NCBI GenBank assembly: GCA_037447655.1
Contig: JBBHKE010001106.1
Location: forward strand, 192,941-256,361
DNA length: 63,421 bases
Direction of reading: 5' to 3'
From: Zygnema cylindricum
Lineage: Eukaryota > Streptophyta > Zygnematophyceae > Zygnematales > Zygnemataceae
The first letter of the stretch is position 1; each line of letters starts with the position of its first letter. The notes below the pieces were generated by a model. It saw nothing but the letters and a program-made list of their open reading frames with translations. It had not been told where the DNA came from and did no database searches. The translations under genes and the position numbers were made by a program. Of the stretch, positions 45,502 to 56,385 are shown piece by piece.

Positions 45502-46618
45502 TAGTGTTGTGTATCGGTAAAAAACTTATCGCGATAACACCGATACCAATAGTTATCGGTTATCGAACGGTCAGAGGTCCCAATATATCGGTCCGAGACC
45601 AACAAATTTCATATCGGCGATAACTTTATAAATATATAGTACGAATTCTATAGTACCATATTATATACTGTATTATACTATTTACATTATATAGCGTGGA
45701 ATGCCACGTATACGAATCTGTTCCGTAACTATTTAACTGAAAAAAAAATCGGGGAACGCAGCGCGTTAACGTTGGTCGGTTAACTGAACAGTAAATTAAC
45801 GACGACTTACGGAACTGTACCGACAAATTGATGAACATGGAACGGGAAAGGGATGGCGGACACAAAGTACAACGGACGCAAAATATCATTCTGCGCGCCG
45901 CCAGAATCGAACGGACGACTTGGATACGAGAGGGCGGTCAGCGTGAGCGTCGACATCCCGGAATGGCTCTTTTGGCGGCTTACGCCAAAATAGCCGACAG
46001 ATTGACACGTGGCAGGTCTTCAGTGGATCTCAAGGAAGAAAGGGACAAAGCCATGGCGTAGGATGTGAAAGGTACATCGTTTCTTTAATCCGTACCAAAT
46101 CCGTACAGTTGAGTAAATAATGTATGGATCTTAACAAACGGTCAAGATGTTGCCATCATATTAGAATGGACGTAAAAAAAATTATGTCAAAAAAATTCAA
46201 GATTTTCCAAATCAGAATCGATTGTGAAGTTGAGGAAAAATGTTCTCGTTCCACGTGTCGGGCACACATATGTCACATGAACGGAAATTGGACGGACCAG
46301 CTAATTTCTAACATGTTTTTTGCAGGGAGAAAAAAAAAACACGAGATACTGAAGCTGCCCGGTAATCATTTGAAAAAACTCATTGGCGGTCGATACTGTA
46401 CCGTAGAGGAGCCTCACCGTATATTTATATGTACGGTCCGTACATATATCGCCGATAGTTATCAATATCGGTGTTATCGCCGATAAATAACCGATAATAT
46501 CGGTTATTTATCGGCGATAATGCAAATAACGATATATCGTACCTATATATCGATTATCGGGTACCCGGAAAAAGGTTCATATCGGTTATCGGCAAATCCT
46601 TACTGATACACAACACTA
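45502..46618. mobile_element. hAT-type non-autonomous element, full length (1117 bp)
   Basis: The termini TAGTGTTGTGTATCGGTAA and inverted TAGTGTTGTGTATCAGTAA, and many subterminal TATCGG/CGATAA repeats in both orientations, are typical of hAT elements. No 8-bp duplication can be recognised (GAAAACGT left, GTTTTTAG right). No transposase. Confidence 0.75.
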
Positions 46619-47051
46619 GTTTTTAGAAAGGCGACTGAAGGTCTATAATTTATATACTGATTACACGTTTGGCAGGTGCCGACGACTTTTACTTGCGCGA
46701 GTTTAGGGATTCATATTTCTACCTCACATTGGGTGCCGATAATTTCGGTTACCGATACGTAGCGCTCACTACAGACACCATATAAAAATTAAAAAACTCG
46801 TAGAAGAAAAAACTGTAGAAAGTTGACGTTGCATATTGACAGGCGTTGGTCAGATGCAACCGAAGGTCGACGGGGTGCGGTTGACATGGCGGCTAACCAG
46901 GGGTGGTCACTAAAGTTAAAAGTTCAACAATCCGAATCCGACATTATTTTCTTTTCAAAACATGAACACCCAAAAATCGGTCGGGTTATGTCACGCTCCT
47001 AAATTGTTACCCGGTACCTGATACGCGTTTACAAAAAAAAAGGTTAACCGA
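46619..47051. other. No gene seen
   Basis: Unique-looking sequence between the hAT copy and the MITE copy. No exon or repeat recognised. Confidence 0.4.
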
Positions 47052-47409
47052 ATAAATAACGTAAAAAAAAAATAGTGTTATTAACACTAATCGGGATTTT
47101 TTTTTTTTAAATAAAATATATATACTAATTTATCTCTAACTGTAATTTGGGTTGTCTTGAATATTAAATACCCGCCATTTCAATGTCTACAGTAATATGT
47201 GTATCCGTACAAAATCTGACAATCCGTACGCCGTCGCGCTGTTCACACGGTCGACGGATGAACATATGAGAACGTGATTTTTGTCAACGAGTTTGCATCT
47301 CTTTCTTCCATGCGCAATATTGGTAAGTGTCTTTTTATGCCTTTGTAATTCAAGAAGTGCCATTTCGTACGAAACACCCTGTCGGTACGCCACACTATTT
47401 CCATCGCAG
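47052..47409. mobile_element. Second copy of the 9359-9912 MITE, cut by an LTR
   Basis: Closely similar to 9384-9775. Similarity stops at 47409, exactly where the LTR starts with TGTGAAAC, so the LTR inserted into (or recombined at) this MITE. The right end of the MITE is not found past the assembly gap. Confidence 0.8.
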
Positions 47410-48411
47410 TGTGAAACTCTGAGACCTCCATAAGTCCTCAGAGTGGACAGCTTCCAACAAGCCTCTAGGATAACCCTGACCCTTTTGTGTTTCAGCAAAG
47501 ACAACTGCCACCCTGGCAGACAATAACTCTAACCAACTTCACCCCTGTGAAGGCAAGACTCCCCTGAGTCGATTGCAGAAAGAATCTCTGAATTTGCTCC
47601 CCTGAGCAGTAAGTTATGGAGGGTCAAAGTTGACCTTTTGTACAGAAGCTCTCTGGGAGAGAGGGTCCTATCTTCTAATTTTTCTAAGTCCTATCTCTCT
47701 CACAGACTCTATCTACTAATGTACGGAACCAATCAGATTACAGTTCCGTACGCAAAAGTACATCTGCCGGTGTACTTTCTGTACGAATACTGTACGACAT
47801 GGCCTAAATGTCGACACGTGGTATATCCGGATTCTCTCCCTTAATCCTCAGAGATGCCGCGATCCAATGTCATTCCGCCACGTGTCATCCGATGTGGCGA
47901 TGACCACAAACCGCCAAAATCCTCTTCCGCGATCTCGGCGTTAATTCCGGCCGTCCGACTAAATTCACATTTAATCGTAGCCGTAATAAATACATGTGCG
48001 ATATTCGTTTCATTAAAGAAATAAATGCGCGGTATTGGTTTTTTATCCGTACCGTAATCCGTACTTTTACATTACTGGATCTATGTATCCCGTAGACAGT
48101 TACAGCTAAATGAATTATCCTAACTGATAATATTCAATTAATTATCAAACTATATAGAATTTAACACTAGTTCTAGACTTAACGGCTAAGGCTACCGGCT
48201 ACTGGCAATCTTCCGGCCGGTAGGTACCAGGATCAAATCATGTAGCCGGCACATACCTTTTAGTAAATAAACCCCTAACTAATATATATTTCCCGTAAAT
48301 CTCTGGATAGCCTAGGTAGCCATGGCTGTAGCTCCCTCTCCAATTTCTCAGTGACTGCGACAAGTTTGAGAGTTGGAGAGAGAAGTTAGAGGTAGACTGC
48401 CTCGGCTTCTT
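47410..48411 (-). repeat. Copia C-family LTR, minus strand, truncated by the assembly gap
   Basis: Matches LTR C from its terminus (GGTCTCAGAGTTTCACA on the minus strand) through the G-boxes and the tRNA-like segment (48180-48262) to the hairpin region, then runs into Ns. It preserves the full terminal CACA, which suggests that the LTRs of element C lost two bases there. Solo LTR or the end of an element hidden in the gap. Confidence 0.85.
48180..48262 (+). other. tRNA-like segment in the truncated LTR, antisense
   Basis: TTAACGGCTAAGGCTACCGG (D-arm-like) and CCAGGATCAAATCATG (T-arm-like). Same location and orientation as in LTR C. Confidence 0.5.
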
Positions 48412-48421
48412 NNNNNNNNNN
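48412..48421. other. Assembly gap (10 N)
   Basis: A run of exactly ten Ns, probably a placeholder of unknown length. The sequence to its left is an LTR and to its right A/T-rich intronic-looking DNA, so the true distance and even the adjacency are uncertain. Confidence 1.
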
Positions 48422-49415
48422 AAAAAAAAAAATTTACATATTAATAAAAAAAATTTAAAGTACTAAAGTGTTAGTTGTATCAAACACAAAAAATTCGAAA
48501 AAAATACCCTATCTTTTTTTTTACATAAAAATGAAAAGGAATTAAAAAAAAAGGGAAATTAAAAAAAAAAAAAAAACTTAAATGGGTTTGAAAATGACCT
48601 ATTTGCATTTTTTTGAAGCCAACTGAAAGCTTTTGTGCTCTCAAATTCTGCAAAAAATAAATAAATGAAAAATCACCCGCAAAAACAACAAAGAAGAGAC
48701 CCCCCCCCAAAAAAAAAGGTTTATAAAAGATGGAAAAAAATAGGATAATATTCGCAAAAGAGCCCTAACAATTAATAATCCAAAAATCTTTTAAGGCTCT
48801 AAATTTTTTACATTAATTTTTTTTTTTTTTTTCTATCCCATAAAAAAAGCTTAAAAAACACAAACTATGTTGATTGTGAAATCATGAAATTTAAAAAAAA
48901 TAATTATACATTTAAAAAAAAAAAACATATTATATCTATATTACTACGTTCGAATTGTCGGATTGTTGGTGACTTTTTCAACTTTTGTGAGTGGTTGCTT
49001 CGCGAGAAATTTATGTGACAATTGTCACATGCCGGGCCATTTGTCGGCACTCAAACACTTAGATTTTTTTCTCTAAATAAATATTTTTAGCTTATTTATT
49101 ACCGTTGAGTTTTTCTTGAAAAGAGAAAATGCGATTGAGAATTAAAAAAACTTTGTGATGAGAATAAGTATTTTGTGTCCCTACGTTGACTATGTTGTTG
49201 GGTCGAGTGTAACACATGCAATATACTCGTACTATATTTATATGCATATATAATTTTTATATATACAACTATGATATTTATATGTATAACTATGTCTTTA
49301 TATGCATATAACTATATAAATTTATAAACAAGTACACATATAAACAAAAAAAGAAATACATGAGACTAATGGAGTGTTATTTATAATAATAATTAAAAAA
49401 TGGTAGTTCTCTCAC
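48422..49415. other. AT-rich sequence, presumed intron of the VanY gene
   Basis: Homopolymer-rich. Follows the donor G/GTGAGA of the [11 protein letters not shown] exon on the minus strand. I searched by eye for the expected last exon (Trp-His-Trp-Arg motif) and did not find it. Confidence 0.5.
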
Positions 49416-49506
49416 CGAATTCTAGATGCGTCTCCCTCCTCATCGCGTCGCCCACATCCACGGCATATCCCGTGTGGTGCTCACTATACCCTGGGGGGGC
49501 CGACAC
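49416..49506 (-). CDS. VanY-like gene exon 7 (zinc site)
   Basis: Acceptor CTTTTTGGACAG, donor TTCG/GTGAGA. Encodes [20 protein letters not shown] then [10 protein letters not shown], with the M15 zinc ligands in [10 protein letters not shown]. Phase 0 in, 1 out, so at least one more exon must follow. Confidence 0.93.
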
Positions 49507-52500
49507 CTGTCCAAAAAGACAAAATAAACAAAACGAAAAACAACAAAAAAAGAAAATCAATTTTTTTAGGGTTTTTTTGAAGGCCTTTTTATATAGTAAA
49601 AAAAAAACGCATTGAAACAGTTCAAAACAGTTCAAAAACAGTTTAAAACAGCTAGAAACAGTCGGAAACGATTTAAAACGGGAAAAAAAAGACTAGAAAA
49701 CAGTTGAAACACAGAAAAAATAGCAAATAAACAGGTTAAACCGAGTAAAAACGGTTAAACCCACCTTGGCGCGCTCTATGAGAGGCTGATTCCGTTGGGC
49801 CTTCACTCCAAAAAACAAAGCCTCCTGGTCCTTAACGGAACGGAAACTGATTACGGAAACATGAAAACCAGCCGTAAACAACCGTAAAGGATGTTTACAT
49901 AGAAAGGCATTGGGTCATCACTTCCTCTCCCCTCCTCTTCCTCCACCCTCTCCCTCTCCCCCACCGCACCTCCTCACTTTTCTCTCTCTTCCTTCCCCCT
50001 CCCTCTCCTCCCTTCTCCCTCCCTCACAAATGATGCCACCTGGCTGATCCAAAACCCTGCTAGCACCCAAAACCCAGAAAGGGATGAAACTGAGAAGGAC
50101 AGTAAGAGCAGAGATACTAAAATATTCCTCCCCTACCCCTCTCCCTCTCTTCCTCCTTTCCAAACCCACTCGAAAAGGACAAAACATACCCAGAGAAAGG
50201 ACAAAAACAAACCAGAAAGGACAAAAAATCAGAAAGGACAAAGAGTACCGAGACGCCACCAGGTAGACCCCCCCCCCCCCCCCCACCCCCCCTTTCCCCC
50301 TCTCCTCCTCTCCGTCCCTCTTCCTCCTTTTCAAAAAACCCTAGAAAACCAGAAAAGGACAAAAAGGAAAAGCCAGAAAAGGATAGAGATACCCAGAAAT
50401 GGACAAAAAGTAGCCAGAAAGGGACAAAAGTGGTCAGAAAAGGACAAACGGCAGCCAGGAAATGACAAGAGGTAGCCAGAAAAGGACAAAAAAGGTACCC
50501 GGAGAGCGGTACGAGGTAGACCCCCTCCTCCTTGGCGGTTCCCTGCATCCGTAAAAACGCCTTCGCCGCCGAACTCCGTAACTGAACACTGGAAAGTACA
50601 AAATTTTACGATTTTTTAGGGAATTAGTATGGAATTAGTACAAAAGTTTGCATACGAAAAAAGGAACGGAATAAGAAAAGATACATACGGAATAAAAAAC
50701 ACATCCAACATGAGAAAATATTAAATTAGAGGATACGGTACAAAAACTACATATGGTGCCAAAAATGCAGAAAATTTACTAGTTGCAAAATTTAGTTAAA
50801 ATATGAAATTATGAAATAATAACGGGACTTTTTGGTACGAAATAAAGTCTCAAAAAACTTCAAGTACAGAATACAATATGACATATGATACAAAACAAGA
50901 CATACAAAATAGCACACACGAAAAAATGCATACGAAATTTGAGACACGGAACAAAAAAATACGGATAAACTGAATCGTGTAACGGAAAACTGAGTACTGC
51001 AACAATGCATGTGTCCCTTTGATCGCCTTATCCTCCGTATTTTGTAGCGGCGAATCCATTAATAGATTCACACAAAAAAAGAACATGGAAACACAAGGAA
51101 AGTGCAAAAAAACAACAAAAGTTTTTTTTTCCTTTGTGTGTTTGTTTGCCAAATTGCTTTGATCGATTTACTTTTGCATAAATTTGACTAAAATTTGAAC
51201 TGAATTGATTTCTCCATTACTATGTCTCTAGTGATATAATTCTCAACAATCCCTGAAAAAAGACAAAAAGGGCAGTGCAATAAAAGGCAAACAAGGGAGA
51301 GAAAGGGAGAGTGAGAGAGAGAGAGGGAGAGTGAGAGAGAAAGAGAGAGAGACACAGACAAAATACCTTTTGTCTGCTAGCACCGGGCGTAGATCCTCCA
51401 GAGGCGCCACCTCCGCCCTGTAATGGCCCAGAAGCTGCAGGGAACCGCAGTGCCCTCCATGAGGACATAGAAAATATGCATGCATGCATGTATGTATGTG
51501 TATATGTATATATGTATATTTGTATATATGCATATATGTATATATGTATATATGCATGTATATGTACATATGCATGCATATGCATATATGTATATATGTA
51601 TGTATATGTATACATGTATATATGTATATATGTATAAATGTATACATGTATATATGTATATTATGTATATACGTATATATGTCTATATGTATATATGTCT
51701 ATATGTATATATGTACATATGTATATATGTATGCATATGCATATACATATGTAAGTATATGTATATATGTATACATTTACATATGTATATATGCACACGT
51801 ATATATATATATATGTCTATATGTATACATGTCTATATGTATGCATATGTATATATGTATGTATATATGTATATATGTATATATGTATATATGTATGTGT
51901 ATATGTATATATGTCTATATATGTATGTATATATGTATATATGTATATATGTATATATGTATATATGTATATATGTATATATGTATGCAGATGTATATAT
52001 GTATATATGGAAATATGTATATATGTATATATGCATATATGTATGTATGCATACATGTATATATACATATATGTATATATTAGTGTTGTGTATCGGTAAA
52101 AAACTTATCGCGATAACACCGATACCGATAGTTATCGGTTATCGAACGGTCAGAGGTCCCGATATATCGGTCCGAGACCAACAAATTCCATATCGGCGAT
52201 AACTTTATAAATATATAGTACGCATTTTATAGTACCTTATTATATACTGTATTATACTATTTACATTATATAGCGTGGCATGCCACGTATACGAATCTGT
52301 TCCGTAGCTATTTAACTGCGAATTTTTACGGGGAACACAACACGTTAAAGTTGGACGGTTAACTGAACAGTAAATTTACGGCGACGTACGGAATTTCACC
52401 GACAAACTGATGAACATGGAACCGGAAAAGGGCGGCGGACACAAAAGAAAGTACAACGGACGCAAAATAACATTCTGCGTGCCGCCAGAATCGAACGGAC

Positions 52501-55500
52501 GACTTGGAATGAAAGTATACGAACGGACGGTCAGAGTGAGCGCCGGCATCCCGGAATGGCAATTTTGGCGGCTTATGCCAAAATAGCCGACAGATTGACA
52601 CGTGGCAGGTCTCCAGTGTATCCCAAGGAAGAAAGGGACAAAGCCATGGCGTCGGATGTGAAAGGTACATCGTTTTTTAATCCGTACCAAAACCGTACAG
52701 TTGAGTAAATAATGTATGGATCTTAACAAACGGTCAAGATGTTGCTGTCAGATTAGAATGGGCGTCAAAAAATTATGTCAAAAAATTTCAGGATTTTCCA
52801 AATCAGAATTGATTGTGAAGTTGAGGAAAAATGTTCTCGTTCCACGTGTCAGGCACACATATGTCACATGAACGGAAATCGGACGGACCTGCTAATTTCT
52901 AGCGTGTTTTTTGAAGGAAGAAAAAAAAAAAACAGGAGATACTGAAGCTGCCCGGTAATAATTTGAAAAAAATCATTGGCGGTCGATACAGTACCGTAGA
53001 GGAGCCTGACCGTATATTTATATGTACGGTCCGTACATATATCGCCGATAGTTATCGATATCGGTGTTATCGCCGATAAATACCGATAAATATCGGTAAA
53101 TTATCGGCGATAACACCGATAACGATATATCGTACCAATATATCGATTATCGGGTACCCGAAAAAAGGTCCATATCGGTTATCGGCAAATCCTTACCGAT
53201 ACACAACACTAGTATATATGCATACATGTATATATGTATATATACATTTATGCATACATGCATACATGTATACATGTATGCATGTATGCAAATATACATA
53301 TATGTGTATATGCATGCATGCATACATGTATATATATATATACATATATATATATACATATATATATATATATGTAAAAATGTCCATATGTATTCATGTA
53401 TATATGTGCATGCACATACATACAGAGACATTTAGTGCATATATCTATATATAGCATATATTAAATAGTGTATATTTATATTTATATATATATACATAAT
53501 GTATACATGTATGACATATATGGATATATATAAATATATATACATATGCATATGTATATGCTTATGTATATACATATGCGCAAGAATACACGGGGGGGGG
53601 GGGGGGAAGGGGGGGAGGGGGAGGGAGAGGGAGAGGGAGAAGGAGAGGGGGAGGGGGAGGCAGCGGGAGAGGCAGAGGGAGAGGGAGGGAGAAGCAGAGG
53701 GAGAGGGAGAGGGAGAGGGAGAGGGAGGGAGTGGGAGAGGGAGAGAGGGAGAGGGAGAGGGAGAGGGTGGGAGAGGGAGAGAGCAAGACCTGAGCAGGTT
53801 GAGATGGTTTCTCCACCACTTCCGGGGCCACCATCGCCGCTATCGGGGGAGAGGGAGAGACTGCGAAAAAAAGAAAAACAAAGTAAATCTGAGAGGGAAA
53901 GGGAGAGAGAGAGAGGGGGAGAGGGAGAGAGAGAGAGGGGGAGGGAGAGAGGTAGAGAGAAAGAGAGAGGGAGGGAGAGAGGGAGAGAGGAAGAGCGTAT
54001 ATGAGAGGGAGAGGGAGAGAGAGAGAGAGAGAATGAGAGAAAGAGAGAGAGAGACTTACAGAGTGCAAGAGAGAGAGGGAGAGGGGGAGAAAAAAGAGAG
54101 AGAGAAGGGAGAGTGGGGAATGAGGGAGACGGAGAGGGAGGGGTTGCAGGAGAGGGGAAGAATGACTACCAATCATTATGGTATTATGAGGATTTTATTT
54201 TAACAAAAACCGTATTGATAATATGGCGACACAATCGATAATTTAACCACAAAAACCACCACTAATTATTGTGGGAAAGGCATCCTCTAATCCAAAACCT
54301 TGCACATAGAATTGAATTTCGACGAGTTTGCATTCGCAACAAATTTACAAATATTGTTCCCAAAAATCCACACTAGTTATTGGTATGGACTAGTACCAAA
54401 TTTTTGACGTTGTTCACAAAAATCCACACCAATTATTGTAAGAAAGGAATCATGTGATCCAAAACCTACTGCATTTGAAAGATATTTACAAAATCCCTTC
54501 TAAAATAAATTATCCTAATCTTATCCACACTAATTTTTGGTATGCGTTTTTGAGGTTTTGTGAGGATTTCTACCAAACTTCACAAAAATCCACACTAATT
54601 TTTGTGGGAAAAAACGTTTAATCAAAATTTTACCCAGACCTGAAATTTGACGACTTTGCATTTGAAAACAAATGATCAAAAATTCTCCCAAAATCCACAC
54701 TAATTATTGTACCAAACAAAACCTTATCCGAAACCTACCTATACCTGAATTTTTGCGAGTTTTGCGTCCAAAACTAATTTACAAAAATAGTTCACAAATT
54801 ACCACACTAATTTATTGTGATAAAAAAGCTCGTAAAATCCAAAACCTACTAAAGGTTAGAATTCAATGAGTTTGCGTTCAAAACAAATTCATAAAGTTTG
54901 TTCACAAAATCCATGCTAATTATGGTGAGAAAAAAAAAAACTTCTAATCCGAAACCTACAAAGGATAGAACTTTTAGGAGTTTGCAATTGGAAAAAATAA
55001 TCACACATGACTTTTCTCAAAAACCACACTAATTATTGTAAGTAAAAGAAAACTGTCTAATCCAAAACATCTATCCGGAAACGAAATTCGACGAGTTCAC
55101 ATCTGAAACAAATTTACTTCAATGTTCACAAAAACCACAATAATTATTGTGAGGAAAATAAACATTCAATCCGAAACCTACCAGATATTGAATTGCGACG
55201 GGTTTGCCTCCAAAGGGTTTCACACAAACCACACTAATAACAGTGAGAAAAGACGTTTAATCTGAAATCTATACCTGAAACTGAATTTCTAGGAGTTTGC
55301 AATCAGAAAAAAATCACAAAATTGTCCGCAAAAACTTCATTTGTGAGAAAAAAAACGTTTACTCCAAAACCTGATATGGAGTTTCGACGAGTTTACATTT
55401 GAAACAAATGCACAATTTTTTTCCCAAATCCACCGTAATTATTGTGAGAAAAAAGTTTAGCCGGAAACCTATACCTGATACGGAGTTTCGAGGAGTTCGA

Positions 55501-56340
55501 TGTCTCGCTAAAGCCAAGGCAAAAGCCAATACACAAGCGGTTAAAGTAAAAAAAATGGTTTTTCCTGAAGGGAGAGGCATATCTTCCAGAGATCCTCCAC
55601 CGTAGATTCGTTTTGCTTTCTTTAAAGGAGCCTGAAAACCCCAAAAACCAAAACCCCAAAGAAGAATTGGAGTGAAAAAAGAATTGAAACTAAAATGTAT
55701 TGAAACTCAACAAAAATTAAAACTAAAAAAGAATTGAAACCAAAAAAAAAGGGAATTATTTGAGATTAGACACGAATCTTAATTAAAGGAATTCCAAAAA
55801 GGAATTCATTAATGATCATTAATGGAAATACTTTAGCGGATACTATTTAACAAAAATATCTAAAGTTATGGATTCTTTAACAAAGATTCTTTAACGGAAA
55901 CTATTTGACGGAAATTCTTTCACGGGAACTCCTTTCACGGTTTCTAACATTGTAACAAAAAAATAATTTTTGTGATGAAATATGGTTTGAAAGAAACAAG
56001 GTATAGAAATGTCGAAATTTTACAAAATATCTAGTGGCAACTATTGTACTTTTCACCGAACGAATAATTCTCGAAACATTTTCTTGCTTTTTTGTTAAGA
56101 AGACACAAACTTCCTTTTCATTTTCAATAACAAAAAAAAATGGACATTTGTGAAAAAAGAAAATTAGATATTTAAAAGAAGGAAGAAATCTTTGCTTTCA
56201 CCTAAAATTTGCATTTTTTTCCCTTCAAAATACACGTAATTTAACAAGAATGGCTTATGGTTTTTCTTGCAATTCCAAAAGCCACTTTTTTATTAATAAA
56301 TACATTTCAGTGAAACATATTTATTCTGTGACTAAACTCC

Positions 56341-56385
<45 letters not shown>

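Noticed and set aside
44818-46486. Related open frames of 100-120 codons in two hAT copies
   Set aside because: They are shared because the DNA is repeated; the third copy at 52.7-53.0 kb has frame changes and no domain is recognisable.
50042-50058. A 17-bp microexon between exons 5 and 6 of the VanY-like gene
   Set aside because: It would break the SGFRS motif that direct joining of exon 5 to exon 6 restores.
51220-51252. Possible extra VanY exon after a good TTTTTTCAG acceptor
   Set aside because: In the phase left by exon 4 it gives an immediate stop, while exon 4 joins exon 5 directly in phase and agrees with the VanY family.
51480-52202. Long Tyr/Met/Ile open frames in three frames and both strands
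   Set aside because: They are translations of the TATG microsatellite, which contains few stop triplets; no start context, splice sites or homology.
53499-54203. Arg/Glu/Gly open frames over the purine tract
   Set aside because: Low-complexity GA repeat; only the 71-bp minus-strand exon 3 inside it has splice signals and a phase match.
54245-55470. CRISPR-like regular repeats
   Set aside because: Units are degenerate, about 108 bp, without conserved repeat/unique spacer structure, and lie in a plant-type intron.
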